Assembly (NCBI RefSeq): GCF_004367745.1
Contig: NZ_CP037993.1
Location: 4,154,001 to 4,218,000 of the forward strand
Source: Herbaspirillum huttiense
Lineage (GTDB): Bacteria > Pseudomonadota > Gammaproteobacteria > Burkholderiales > Burkholderiaceae_D
Length of the DNA: 64,000 nucleotides
Direction of reading: 5' to 3'
Positions 1 to 8,706 of the stretch are shown piece after piece (within the stretch, counting starts at the first letter, position 1; every line of letters starts with the position of its first letter). Both the position numbers and the translations under genes were made by a program. Below the pieces are notes generated by a model, which did no database searches, was not told the DNA's origin, and worked only from the letters and a program-made list of their open reading frames with translations.

Positions 1-2519
1 ATCAGCTCCTGCGCCAGATCCTGCCCCTGCAGATCGTAGCGCGCGGAACAACGCTCCTGCTGGCCGTCGCCCCAGCGCACCAGCAGCTCGCCCTGCAGCT
101 GGTCCGTGCGCAGATAAGCCTGGCTGCCCTGCCCGACCATGCCGATCACGCCGCCTTGCGCATCGAGCACATCGGCTCCCATCGGCAAGGGCGAGGCGCC
201 GTCGCGTTGCAGGCGGATCAGCAAGGCGTGGCCGGTGCGCGTCCTGAAACTGAGCTTGAGCGTGGCACCGGCATACGGGATGACGGTGCGCTGGCTTTCC
301 AGCAATTCGGTCTTGTGGCGCTTGCCGCTGGCCGCCAGTTCGACCACGTTGCGATGATAGGGCGAGAGCGAAGGCAGCAAGGCGTAGCCGTGGCTGTCGA
401 TCACCGCTCCCTGGCCGTTGAAGAGGCGCGCACCTTCCGCCCCCTTGGCTTCGATCAGGGCAAAGGTATCGCCCAGATAAGGACCGAGGGTGATACCGCC
501 GGCATGCACGGCGAGCGCACCGCGCACGTTGCCGGCCACCTGCCAGTAGTCGCGCCCGTGCGTGAGATTGAGATTGAGGTTGGCCTTGGGCAGACGCGCG
601 CCGAGGTTGCCGTTGATGCTGTCCTGCTGGCCGCCCGGCACATGGCTGGCCCCCACGCTGTAGCTGAGCTGGCGCTCGCCCGCCAGCATGCCGGACACCT
701 GGGTCTGATAGAGGTCCTGGTCCGTCGCCCGGACCACCGACGTACTGGCGACAGGCCGTTCACCGCCCTCGCGCCCCAGCGGGATCGACAGCGACAGCAT
801 CAACGAGGAGCCCGGTTGCGCGACCGCTGCCAGCCGCCCATCCAGGTCATTGGGGGTCCGCGCCACACTGCTGACCTGCTGCCGCTGGAAGGCGAGGTTC
901 AGGCTCACGCCGTTGCGCCACAAGGTCGAATACCCGAACTGCAATTGCGTGATGCGGCTGCGGTCATGGTGGAAGGTCTGGGTCAGGCCGGAGAGATAGA
1001 GCGAGCCCAGGCTCCCCAGTTGCTGGCTGAGCGAGAGATCGATGCGCGAGTGCTGCTGATAGCTGGTGGAACTGGCCAGCGAAGAGAATCCGGTACGCCG
1101 CACCTGGCGCTCGCTGATCACGTCGGCCAGTTCGCGGTAACCGGACGTGGAGTAGCGATAGCTGGCGATGGAGAACTGCGTGCCGGTGACATCGAAGGCC
1201 CGTGAATAAGACACACCCATCATCCAGCCGCCACGCGCACCGCCACCCGTGTCGGCATGCGAATAGTTCAGCGACAGGCCCAGCGAACCGGCCGGCCCGG
1301 CCAGGGTGGTGCCCAGCACCGCCGACTGGTAGGCCGGCGCCAGGCGCAGTCCGAGGCTGCCGGTCATGCTGTTGCTCAGCCCGCGCTGGTAGAGCGCATC
1401 CACGAACGGCAAGCTGCTGTCGGTATCGCGGGTCCGCCCCAGTGTGACGCTGTAACGCTCACTGCCAGGCCGCATCGATTCCGGCAGCGCCGAGTAAGGC
1501 ACGCTGAAGCGGGATCGGGTGCCATCGGCCTCGATGACGGTGACATCCAGATCGCCGTTGTAGCTGGTCGGATACAGATCGTCGATCACGAAACTGCCCG
1601 GAGCGACGGTGGTGCGGTAGATATCGCGCCCCTTCTGGCTGACGATGACCTGAGCATTGCTGCGCGCAGTGCCACGAATGACCGGTGCATAGCCGCGCTG
1701 CGAATCGGGCAGCATGCGCTCGTCCGAACTCAGTTCCAGTCCCTGGTAGGCCAATCCCGACAGCAGCTTGCCGGAGGTATAGCTCTGGCCCACCGTCAAT
1801 TCGCTGGTCCAGTCGGGCAAGGCGCGGCGGGCATAGGTGCGCACCGGATTCCAGCGCAGTCCGCTGCGGCTGTCATAGCCCAGGCTGCCTTGCTGGCGCA
1901 AACGCCACAGGCCCAGGTTCACGCCGCTGTTGGTAAAACCGTAGACCGAACTGCTGCTGGCCTGGGCGGTATGGGCGTAATACTGGCTGATGCTGTAGTT
2001 GAGGAAGCCCATGCTGTCACCGGCATCGTAGAGCGCGGGATCGATGTAGCCCCGCGCGACATGGTTGCGTTGCGCCTGCGGCAGGCTGACGTCCAGCCGC
2101 AGGCGTGAGAGATCGAACACGGCCTGCGCCCCGGGCGCCAGCTCGTCGATGCGGGCGCACTCGCGCTGGCCCAGCTGCGCGACCAGATCCTGCCGGAGGT
2201 CGAGCAAGACGGCGTCCTCGGCCTTGAAGCAGGCCGCCGCGCCCATCCCTTCGACCAGGTCGAAGCGCAATGCACGGCGGTGGCTGTAGCTGCCATTGAC
2301 AAACACATCCACACTGTAGATACCGGGCTCGACATTGCCCACGCGATTGAAACGTGACAGGCTGCCCTTGTTGATGGGCGAGGCCATCTCCAGCGACTCC
2401 AGGAATCGATAGCTGTTCTCCGCCGGGCCGGCCACGGCCACCGGCCAGGCCAGCAGCCCGGCCCCGAGCGACAGGACGGACCGGGCCACGCGCCGCAGAG
2501 GCGAGGGATGCACACTCAC
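1..2519 (-). CDS. Fimbrial outer-membrane usher (PapC/FimD family), 3' end cut by window edge
   Basis: Outer-membrane usher that takes chaperone-bound fimbrial subunits and threads the growing pilus through its beta-barrel. About 839 codons are visible. After a short hydrophobic signal sequence come the usher N-terminal domain, a long beta-rich pore with the typical plug-region motif SFVIDDLYPT, and a C-terminal domain ending in VRWG...C....Y.L, so only a few residues should lie beyond the edge. The start is a GTG at 2519 with GAGG eight bases upstream; GTG at 2528 and 2513 are alternatives. It follows the chaperone gene with 10 bases between stop and start, so the two are co-transcribed. Family assignment is secure; the adhesive target is unknown. 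Confidence 0.93.
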   Translation of the reverse strand, partial: MSVHPSPLRRVARSVLSLGAGLLAWPVAVAGPAENSYRFLESLEMASPINKGSLSRFNRVGNVEPGIYSVDVFVNGSYSHRRALRFDLVEGMGAAACFKAEDAVLLDLRQDLVAQLGQRECARIDELAPGAQAVFDLSRLRLDVSLPQAQRNHVARGYIDPALYDAGDSMGFLNYSISQYYAHTAQASSSSVYGFTNSGVNLGLWRLRQQGSLGYDSRSGLRWNPVRTYARRALPDWTSELTVGQSYTSGKLLSGLAYQGLELSSDERMLPDSQRGYAPVIRGTARSNAQVIVSQKGRDIYRTTVAPGSFVIDDLYPTSYNGDLDVTVIEADGTRSRFSVPYSALPESMRPGSERYSVTLGRTRDTDSSLPFVDALYQRGLSNSMTGSLGLRLAPAYQSAVLGTTLAGPAGSLGLSLNYSHADTGGGARGGWMMGVSYSRAFDVTGTQFSIASYRYSTSGYRELADVISERQVRRTGFSSLASSTSYQQHSRIDLSLSQQLGSLGSLYLSGLTQTFHHDRSRITQLQFGYSTLWRNGVSLNLAFQRQQVSSVARTPNDLDGRLAAVAQPGSSLMLSLSIPLGREGGERPVASTSVVRATDQDLYQTQVSGMLAGERQLSYSVGASHVPGGQQDSINGNLGARLPKANLNLNLTHGRDYWQVAGNVRGALAVHAGGITLGPYLGDTFALIEAKGAEGARLFNGQGAVIDSHGYALLPSLSPYHRNVVELAASGKRHKTELLESQRTVIPYAGATLKLSFRTRTGHALLIRLQRDGASPLPMGADVLDAQGGVIGMVGQGSQAYLRTDQLQGELLVRWGDGQQERCSARYDLQGQDLAQEL

Positions 2520-2529
2520 CGTGATCACC

Positions 2530-3267
2530 TCACTGCACGGGATAGTCGCGCGGCACTTCCACACCCACATCGTTGAGCAGACGCAGACGCATGCGCATGC
2601 CTGCACGGTCGGCCGGCACATGGTCCAGCGGCCAGCGCAGTTCCTGGAAAGGCTGGATCACCGTGGTCCTGGCCAGCGCTTGCGCCTGGTCACCCAAGAC
2701 CAGATCGGCCTGTTGCACCATCAGGTGATAGCCACTGCCGTTGCGCACCACCATGCTGGCCATCCCATCGCTGCTGTCGATGGCGAAGGAAAGCGCCGCG
2801 GGTGCGCGCGCCGCATCGGCCTCGCTGGCCAGGGCGGGGGGACGATAGAAGACTTTCATGCGGCTGCGCACGGTCAGCACCAGCTGATTGTCGTTGACCG
2901 AATCGGCCTTGAGGGCCGGCACCTGCAGGAAATTCAGAAAGAACAGCGACTCGCGGTCCTGCGGCAGCGCTGCGCCGATGTAGGAGAGCCGCACCACCTG
3001 GCCGCCGTGCGGCTCGATGCGGAACACCGGCGGAATCACCAGGAAGGGCGAGGCCTGCCCATCGGGCCGGCCGGCGTGTCCATCATCCAGCCACAGCTGG
3101 ACCAGATTGGGATGATCGTCAGGGTTGCTGAAGCGCAGCACCTGCTCGCCGGCGTCAGCCGGATAAATGACGCGCGTACCGAGCATGGTCACGCTGGCGC
3201 TGGCGTGCGCACTCAGCAGGAAGACCAGCAACATGAGGAGACCTGCGCGCAAGCTTGTTCTGTTCAT
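2530..3267 (-). CDS. Periplasmic fimbrial chaperone (PapD/FimC family)
   Basis: Periplasmic pilus chaperone of 245 residues that donates a beta-strand to fimbrial subunits and delivers them to the usher. A signal peptide ending near SAHASA is followed by the PapD N-terminal Ig-like domain with TRVIYPADAG, the conserved Arg of the subunit-anchoring cleft, and later MKVFYRP, the conserved Lys region. A second Ig-like domain completes the protein. The start at 3267 (MNRTSLRAG) is preferred over an upstream in-frame start because it gives a compact signal peptide. It lies between the pilin gene (92 bases upstream) and the usher gene on the same strand. Confidence 0.93.
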   Translation of the reverse strand: MNRTSLRAGLLMLLVFLLSAHASASVTMLGTRVIYPADAGEQVLRFSNPDDHPNLVQLWLDDGHAGRPDGQASPFLVIPPVFRIEPHGGQVVRLSYIGAALPQDRESLFFLNFLQVPALKADSVNDNQLVLTVRSRMKVFYRPPALASEADAARAPAALSFAIDSSDGMASMVVRNGSGYHLMVQQADLVLGDQAQALARTTVIQPFQELRWPLDHVPADRAGMRMRLRLLNDVGVEVPRDYPVQ

Positions 3268-3359
3268 GGCAAAAACGGGGATGCGCCGCCGGGAAATATC
3301 CCGGCAGCGACAGGGGTGAGACCAACGGGGAAACGGAAGTCCGCGCCCGGACAGGCGCA

Positions 3360-3887
3360 TCAGAAGTAGTCGAGGGCGTACTGCACCGAGCCAATCACGG
3401 AGCCGGCTTCGGCCGCGCCGCCTTCGGCGACGTAGCGTACGGCAAAGGTATGAGAAGCGCTGGTACTGCCGGCGGCGATCTCCAGCCCCTCGACCGACAC
3501 GCCGCTGCCGCCCACCAGGCTGATCGGATCGCCGCCGACGCTCTTGCGCAATTGCAGCGCCACGTTCTTGGCGCTGCCCAGGTTGGGAATGTTGTTGCCG
3601 CTGGTGGCGGCGCTGGCCAGGAATTGCGTCTTGATCTTCAGTTTATCGGTGGCCGATGCCGTGCAGCCACTGACACTGACCACGAAGGGCGTCTCGCCCG
3701 CCGACGTGCCTGCCGCCGCGAGGTCGCCGGTGGCCACCGTGGGCAGCAGCACCACCGGATTGGCCGCACCGTCGACCATCACCTGGCAGGTCTGGCTGTT
3801 GACCTGGCCACGGAAATTGATGGTACTGCCTGCCGCCAGTACCACCGACGGCGAGACCAGCAACAGAATTGCGAGATGCTTTTTCAT
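3360..3887 (-). CDS. Fimbrial major subunit (type-1 pilin family)
   Basis: Pilin-like subunit of 175 residues with a clear signal peptide (MKKHLAILLLVSPSVVLAAG). The mature part has the two cysteines typical of chaperone-usher pilins (SQTCQV and VSGCTA) and a C-terminal beta-strand ending YALDYF, with the penultimate Tyr used for chaperone recognition. The start at 3887 is preceded by a G-rich ribosome-binding site. First gene of the pilin-chaperone-usher operon; its promoter must lie in the divergent region towards the tip-protein gene, which contains a long inverted repeat. Confidence 0.92.
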   Translation of the reverse strand: MKKHLAILLLVSPSVVLAAGSTINFRGQVNSQTCQVMVDGAANPVVLLPTVATGDLAAAGTSAGETPFVVSVSGCTASATDKLKIKTQFLASAATSGNNIPNLGSAKNVALQLRKSVGGDPISLVGGSGVSVEGLEIAAGSTSASHTFAVRYVAEGGAAEAGSVIGSVQYALDYF

Positions 3888-4032
3888 TTTTACCCCCAAG
3901 GAGAATTCGGTCGATCCACGAAGAATGCCGACACCAACCGATGTGTCCGGCACCAGACGAATCATAGGCAGGCAGGTGGCGCAGCAGAATCGGCGCTCCC
4001 CCAAGCAGCCATTGGCAATCGCTGATTCAGCA

Positions 4033-4083
4033 ATGGGCAAAATCCCAAACGCGGGCATCGCCGCACAATGGGATTTGGCCCAT
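4033..4083. repeat. 15-bp inverted repeat in the divergent fimbrial promoter region
   Basis: The arms ATGGGCAAAATCCCA (4033-4047) and TGGGATTTGGCCCAT (4069-4083) match at 14 of 15 positions as an inverted repeat with a 21-base spacer. It lies between the divergent pilin (start 3887) and tip-protein (start about 4167) genes. It could be paired regulator sites or a stem-loop in one leader. The spacer is too short for a typical invertible fimbrial switch. Confidence 0.7.
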
Positions 4084-4166
4084 GCACATTGCAGAGCCGG
4101 CCCATGTCGCGCACAGGTGCGCTTGCGCGAACATGCAGGGCTTCCCATCCTTGCCGGAGTTTTCCC

Positions 4167-5600
4167 TTGTCTGCTCGCCCGCCCGATCACGCCAGGCCCG
4201 GCGTACCTTCCCGCTGGGCCCTGCCCTGCCCTTTGCACCTGCTGCTTGCCTTGCTGGCGCTATGCCTGCTGTCGGTGCCGGCAGAGGCCATCTGCAAGCG
4301 CAACAATCGCATCGCCTATCCCTTTACGCCCTTGAGCGATGGCGGCTCGGCCCAGTTCTGGTTCGGCCGCATCAATCTCGCCAGTACCGTCCTGCAGCCG
4401 GCCGGCACACTGCTGGGCAGTGCGGTGGCGACGGCCGCCGAGGCCTCCGGCATCAGCGGCGATACGCTGCTGTGGACCTGTGACCTGGCCGATGCCGGAC
4501 AGATCTCCGAAGTGTTTTCCACCAATGGCGATGACCGCGTGGGCGGATTTGCCGAGATCGGCACGCAGGATGGCTTGCCGGGTTTCTACCGCACCTGGTT
4601 TCCCGGTGTGGCGATCCGGCTCACGCATCTGCGCTCAGGGAAGGTGTTTTCGCGCTATTACCAATCGGCCCGTCTTGAGAACTACGACGTCGATGAAGCC
4701 AGCAAGAAGATCCTGATCCGCGCCAGGCATCTCAGTCCGGTCAAGGCCGAGATCGCCCGTGTCTCCGATCTCAGTCCCGGCACCGGCACCAGCAACTGGT
4801 GCGGCGACCGCCCGAACAACCGTTTGCAGACGGCCGTTCCCTACCGCTGTCTGCAGCCCAATGGATACCTGATGTTGCGGGGTCCGGGGTACAACCGCGC
4901 CAGCGGCGACATGGATGATGATGGTGAAGATCACGCGACGCGCTTCCTGTTCTTCGGTGCCGCCAACGGCATCGCCTTCGGCATGCGCCAGGCGGCCACC
5001 CTGAGCGTGCTGCCCTCGTGCGTGGTGCAGAACGTGACGCCGGAAGTGGTTTTTCCGACGATCTCGGAAGAGGAACTCAACCAGGGCGAGACACGGCAAG
5101 TGGAATTCACGCTGGCCTTTCGCTGTGACGAGGGCGTCAATACCCGACCGCCGGCCACAGCCGGGACCGACGACAACCAGACCGCCTTTGGGATCCAGGT
5201 CTCACCGGGCGCACTGGCCGCCGCGCGGCAGCTGGGATATGTGAATCAGGACCAGGGCGTGCGGTATCTGCTCTCGGACTACTACGGCCTGGATCCTTCT
5301 CTGGCCAAGGGTGTGGGCATCAGCCTGAGCGACAGCGACAGCCAGCAGCCGATGCAATTCCTCAGCTCGCCGCTGGCCGGACAAGGATTATCCAGACCGC
5401 TGCCAGCGGGTCGCAATGCCGGATGGTATCGCCTCGACGCCAGCAATGCATCACGCTGCCTGCCGCCGGAACCTGCTGCCCCCGCGTATCAGTTCACGGT
5501 GGAAAAGCGGCTGACCGCTACGCTGCAAAGACTGCCAGGACAAGCCGTGGCAGCAGGCAGGGTGTTTGCGACCGCCTATGTGATCGTCAAGGTGCAGTGA
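4167..5600 (+). CDS. Fimbrial tip adhesin/minor subunit, two-domain
   Basis: Secreted protein of about 477 residues, probably the tip adhesin of the adjacent pilus. A hydrophobic signal core (HLLLALLALCLLSVPAEA) precedes a roughly 300-residue N-terminal region with WTCDL, GGFAEIGTQDGLPGFYRTW and several cysteines, like receptor-binding domains. A pilin-like C-terminal domain follows (CVVQNVTPEVVFPTISEEEL, then a second Cys), ending in hydrophobic beta-strand residues AYVIVKVQ. The preferred start is TTG at 4167, with GGAG seven bases upstream. ATGs at 4068 and 4104 are in frame but lack a ribosome-binding site, would put a very long tail before the signal core, and the first lies in an inverted-repeat arm. 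Read divergently from the pilin operon. Binding target unknown. Confidence 0.8.
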   Translation: MSARPPDHARPGVPSRWALPCPLHLLLALLALCLLSVPAEAICKRNNRIAYPFTPLSDGGSAQFWFGRINLASTVLQPAGTLLGSAVATAAEASGISGDTLLWTCDLADAGQISEVFSTNGDDRVGGFAEIGTQDGLPGFYRTWFPGVAIRLTHLRSGKVFSRYYQSARLENYDVDEASKKILIRARHLSPVKAEIARVSDLSPGTGTSNWCGDRPNNRLQTAVPYRCLQPNGYLMLRGPGYNRASGDMDDDGEDHATRFLFFGAANGIAFGMRQAATLSVLPSCVVQNVTPEVVFPTISEEELNQGETRQVEFTLAFRCDEGVNTRPPATAGTDDNQTAFGIQVSPGALAAARQLGYVNQDQGVRYLLSDYYGLDPSLAKGVGISLSDSDSQQPMQFLSSPLAGQGLSRPLPAGRNAGWYRLDASNASRCLPPEPAAPAYQFTVEKRLTATLQRLPGQAVAAGRVFATAYVIVKVQ

Positions 5601-5641
5601 AGCGCGCGGCCGGTGCGTAACCGGCTGGGGCCGGAGCGCCC

Positions 5642-5660
5642 GCAGGGAAGCTTGCCCTGC
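5642..5660 (+). terminator. Weak hairpin after the tip-protein gene
   Basis: GCAGGG (5642-5647) and CCCTGC (5655-5660) can form a six-pair stem with a seven-base loop 41 bases after the tip-protein stop. There is no T-run, so termination is only a guess. The rest of the gap up to metY (5600-5860) shows an AT-rich patch near 5755-5780 with the small palindrome ATGAGAAATCAT, which may belong to the metY promoter. Confidence 0.3.
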
Positions 5661-5859
5661 ATGCTATCCATCGTGACTGATGCAGTATTGCTGTGGAGTT
5701 CGAACACGGATGGAGATTGGCCTGACATCGATGCGATCTCACCGGCATGGGCGCATATGCTTATGAGAAATCATTTCTTTGCGCGCCCTGCCCGCTCGCG
5801 CTAGCGTCTGGGGTGCGACAGTGTTCCCGCATCCCATTCACGAGAAGAAGAGAGACAAC

Positions 5860-7149
5860 ATGCCAGACAACCCGCAATGGAAATTCGAAACCATCTCCGT
5901 CCACGGCGGCTACGATCCTGACCCGACCACGCGCGCCGTGGCCGTGCCGATCTACCAGACCGTGGCCTTCGCCTTCGACGATACCCAGCACGGTGCCGAC
6001 CTGTTCGACCTGAAGGTCCAGGGCAACATCTATTCGCGCATCATGAACCCGACCCAGGACGTGCTGGAAAAACGCCTGGCCGCACTCGAAGGCGGCATCG
6101 CCGCCCTGGCCCTGGCCTCCGGGCAGGCCGCCGTGACTTACGCGATCCAGACCATTGCCGAAGCGGGCGACAACATCGTCTCGGCCTCCACCCTGTATGG
6201 TGGTACCTACAACCTCTTTGCCCACACGCTGCCGCAGTTCGGCATCCAGACGCGCTTCGCCGATCCGCGCCAGCCGGAGTCCTTTGCCCCGCTGATCGAT
6301 GAGCGCACCAAGGCCATCTTCATCGAATCCATCGGCAACCCGCTGGGCAACGTCACTGACATCGCCGCCGTGGCCGAGATCGCGCATCGCCATGGCGTCC
6401 CGCTGATCGTGGACAACACCGTGGCCACGCCCTATCTGCTGCGTCCCTTCGAGCATGGGGCCGACATCGTGGTGCATTCATTGACCAAGTATCTCGGCGG
6501 CCATGGCACTACGCTGGGCGGAGCCATCGTGGACTCGGGCAAGTTCCCCTGGGCCAGGCACAAGGAACGCTTCAAGCGCCTCAATGAACCCGACGTCAGC
6601 TATCACGGCGTGGTGTATACCGAAGCGCTGGGCGAGGCTGCCTATATCGGCCGTGCGCGCGTGGTCCCGTTGCGCAATACCGGCGCCGCGCTCTCGCCCT
6701 TCAATGCCTTCCAGATCCTGCAGGGCATCGAAACCTTGTCCCTGCGGCTGGATCGCATCACCGCCAATGCGCTGGCCGTGGCGCAATACCTCAAGCGCCA
6801 CCCGAAGGTACGCTGGGTCAACTACGCGGGGCTGGAAGATCATCCCGACCATGCACTGGCGCAGAAGTATTTCAAGGGACGTGCCTCAGGCGTACTGACC
6901 TTCGGCGTGGCCAATGGCCGCGACGGCGGCGCGCGCTTCCAGGATGCACTGCAACTGTTCACGCGGCTGGTCAACATCGGTGATGCAAAGTCACTGGCCA
7001 CGCATCCTGCTTCCACTACGCACCGTCAGTTGTCGCCCGCCGAACTGGAGAAGGCGGGCGTGACGGAAGATACCGTGCGCCTGTCCATCGGCATCGAGCA
7101 TATCGACGATCTGCTGGCCGACCTGGAACAGGCCTTGCAATCGGCCTGA
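5860..7149 (+). CDS. metY: O-acetylhomoserine aminocarboxypropyltransferase (O-acetylhomoserine sulfhydrylase)
   Basis: PLP enzyme of the Cys/Met metabolism family, 429 residues, which makes homocysteine from O-acetylhomoserine and sulfide in the cytosol (direct sulfhydrylation route to methionine). Visible signatures: [10 protein letters not shown] near 88-97, YGGTYNLF near 113-120, the cofactor aspartate in VDNTVATP (Asp185) and the Schiff-base lysine in [11 protein letters not shown] (Lys210). The start at 5860 follows GAGAAGAAGAGAG; an in-frame extension upstream has no family support. The gene stands alone and ends in a strong bidirectional terminator. MetY is favoured over cystathionine gamma-synthase by length and by the insertion after Lys210. 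Confidence 0.93.
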   Translation: MPDNPQWKFETISVHGGYDPDPTTRAVAVPIYQTVAFAFDDTQHGADLFDLKVQGNIYSRIMNPTQDVLEKRLAALEGGIAALALASGQAAVTYAIQTIAEAGDNIVSASTLYGGTYNLFAHTLPQFGIQTRFADPRQPESFAPLIDERTKAIFIESIGNPLGNVTDIAAVAEIAHRHGVPLIVDNTVATPYLLRPFEHGADIVVHSLTKYLGGHGTTLGGAIVDSGKFPWARHKERFKRLNEPDVSYHGVVYTEALGEAAYIGRARVVPLRNTGAALSPFNAFQILQGIETLSLRLDRITANALAVAQYLKRHPKVRWVNYAGLEDHPDHALAQKYFKGRASGVLTFGVANGRDGGARFQDALQLFTRLVNIGDAKSLATHPASTTHRQLSPAELEKAGVTEDTVRLSIGIEHIDDLLADLEQALQSA

Positions 7150-7163
7150 CCTGATCTTTCCTC

Positions 7164-7200
7164 AAAAAAAATGGCTCCGCATGCGGAGCCATTTTCGTTT
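7164..7200. terminator. Bidirectional terminator between metY and the convergent DUF4105 region
   Basis: An A-run (7164-7171), the self-complementary ATGGCTCCGC/ATGCGGAGCCAT stem (7171-7192) and a T-rich tail (7191-7200) form an intrinsic terminator usable from both sides. It lies 14 bases after the metY stop and closes the minus-strand unit coming from the right. Confidence 0.9.
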
Positions 7201-7215
7201 CAGGCAGTGGATAAA

Positions 7216-7377
7216 TCAGGCGGCCTGCTTTTGCGCTGCCCGTTGCTGCAGGCGCTGCGCCACCAGCTCACGCGTCCGCGGGATCAGTTCACGGCCATAG
7301 TCGATGGCATCCTCCAACGGGTCGAAGCCTCGGGCAAGACAGGTGGCACGTCCAGGTCGGAGCAAGCCAGCAGTGCC
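7216..7377 (-). pseudogene. Remnant resembling the C-terminus of a luciferase-like (LLM/SsuD-type) flavin monooxygenase
   Basis: A 53-codon frame directly after the stop of the DUF4105 gene, in the same frame, has no start of its own. It contains ARGFDPLEDAIDYGRELIPR, which from memory resembles the end of LLM-class flavin-dependent oxidoreductases of the alkanesulfonate monooxygenase type, and finishes with a basic Gln/Ala tail just before the shared terminator. The N-terminal bulk of such a protein (about 330 residues) is absent. Most likely a leftover 3' end after a deletion; the less likely alternative is stop-codon readthrough of the DUF4105 gene. The family assignment is moderate and unsearched. 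Confidence 0.5.
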
Positions 7378-8415
7378 TCAGCGCAGCTCGCCCATGGACA
7401 CACCCGGAACGCCTTGCCGGATGCGCTTGCTGTAGTCCTGCTCCGGGCCGCTTTGCAGGGCGCGTTCGGTGATGCGCCCGGCCTCGCGCAATTGCACGAA
7501 GCTATATCCCGGTGTCAGCACGCCGTGGTCAAACACGTAATCGGCGAAGTAGCCGGAGAGCAGCAGGCGATAGTCCAGCGGCAGCGAAGGCGAGAGACGG
7601 CGCGCCAGTTCGAAGACGATGGTGGTGCAGTTGCTGGTGAGGGTGTTGTAGAAACGCGGACTCTCCCGCAATTGCGCCGCGCGTTCGAGGTAGCCGAGGA
7701 AGACGCGGCGCAATTGATCCGGGCGCAATTGCAGACGATACAGATACACATCCTCCCCGCGCGCGTTGGTACGGGTACGGATGATGTCGGCTTCGTCGGC
7801 GGCAACGATGACGGTCTCGAACTTGCGGAAGAAGCCGCCCAGGGCCGAGAAGGCTTCATCGCGTTCTCGCCGGATCTCCAGCGAGAACACCAGACGCCGT
7901 CCATCGGCAAAACCGAAGGACACCAGCGTGTGCGCAATCGCCGGGCCCATCCAGTAGGACAGCAGCAAGTCGGCTGAGACCAGTTGCGCGAGATCATATT
8001 GGCGCGATTCCCAACGGAGGTCGACATCGGTCTCGGTGCGCCAGTCGAAGTTGCGCACGTTGTCCAGCGTGACGGTATCGCCTTGCACCTGCGACACCAG
8101 CATGCGCGCCACATCATCGGCCCAGTCGCGCGCGTGGCTGGGGCGGATGCTGCTCCACCAGCCGGCCATGGCGATACCGGCCAGCACCAGGGCCACCGGT
8201 CCCCAGCGGCAGGAGTGCGGCAGGCCGGGCAGGCCCGGCACTCCGGCCACCAGCGCCAGCGTCGCGGCAGCCGGCAAGCTCCACAGCACGATGGCGGCGA
8301 TCCGCAGCCAGGCGGCGCACGGCAGCTGGAACCACAGCGCAAACCCGCCCCACACGGCCAGGCCCACTGCCAGCGGGCCCAGCACCATCATCATCGCAGC
8401 ATGCACAACAGCCAT
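7378..8415 (-). CDS. DUF4105 (Lnb N-terminal periplasmic domain-like) membrane protein
   Basis: Inner-membrane protein of about 345 residues. Three hydrophobic segments fill the first roughly 100 residues, then comes a large presumably periplasmic domain with the DUF4105 signatures NFDWRTETDVDLRWE, LSYWMGPAIAHTLVSFGF and the Cys-containing TSNCTTIV. Members are linked by homology to the N-terminal domain of the lacto-N-biosidase chaperone and are otherwise poorly characterised; the conserved Cys and His suggest a hydrolase-like fold. The start at 8415 is favoured by GAGG nine bases upstream; ATG at 8424 and 8484 are alternatives. Transcribed alone, with a small ORF divergent upstream. Confidence 0.8.
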   Translation of the reverse strand: MAVVHAAMMMVLGPLAVGLAVWGGFALWFQLPCAAWLRIAAIVLWSLPAAATLALVAGVPGLPGLPHSCRWGPVALVLAGIAMAGWWSSIRPSHARDWADDVARMLVSQVQGDTVTLDNVRNFDWRTETDVDLRWESRQYDLAQLVSADLLLSYWMGPAIAHTLVSFGFADGRRLVFSLEIRRERDEAFSALGGFFRKFETVIVAADEADIIRTRTNARGEDVYLYRLQLRPDQLRRVFLGYLERAAQLRESPRFYNTLTSNCTTIVFELARRLSPSLPLDYRLLLSGYFADYVFDHGVLTPGYSFVQLREAGRITERALQSGPEQDYSKRIRQGVPGVSMGELR

Positions 8416-8560
8416 CGGCAACATCCTCAACTTGTCTCGGTTCGGTCCAGCCGCATTGTAGCGGCCTTGTCCGCACAAGTTCATGCAAAATCATTCGTGG
8501 CCGTCACGGCGGGCGCGTTCCACAATCGACGACCCGCTTTGTCTTCTCCGAGGAATCCGC

Positions 8561-8650
8561 ATGTCACAGCCGCCCAAGCCAACGCAGCGACTGCGGCGTC
8601 CGCTGGCGCTGGCAGGCGGGGAGCATGAGCCCGGCGATGTGAAGACATAA
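8561..8650 (+). CDS. Possible 29-residue small basic protein
   Basis: Short ORF, MSQPPKPTQRLRRPLALAGG followed by nine more residues, with a good ribosome-binding site (GAGGAATCCGC before the ATG). It is Pro/Arg-rich at the start with no membrane segment or known motif. It lies between the divergent DUF4105 gene and a terminator that serves the opposite strand. Real translation is plausible because of the Shine-Dalgarno spacing, but nothing else supports it. Confidence 0.35.
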   Translation: MSQPPKPTQRLRRPLALAGGEHEPGDVKT

Positions 8651-8652
8651 AC

Positions 8653-8694
8653 AAAAAAGCCGGACCGCGCTGCTGATTCCGGCGCGGTCCGGCT
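8653..8694 (-). terminator. Intrinsic terminator for the small minus-strand ORF
   Basis: AGCCGGACCGCGC (8658-8670) pairs perfectly with GCGCGGTCCGGCT (8682-8694) in a 13-bp stem. On the minus strand it is followed by six T residues (8658-8653). It begins 12 bases after the stop of the 36-residue ORF at 8707. Confidence 0.85.
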
Positions 8695-8706
8695 CAGGTG
8701 CAGGGG

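Noticed and set aside
4033-4083. An invertible promoter (phase switch)
   Set aside because: The spacer between the arms is only 21 bases and no site-specific recombinase gene is present.
4068-4166. ATG 4068 or 4104 as start of the tip protein
   Set aside because: No ribosome-binding site, a long Arg/Pro-rich tail before the signal core, and 4068 lies inside an inverted-repeat arm; TTG 4167 has GGAG at the right distance.
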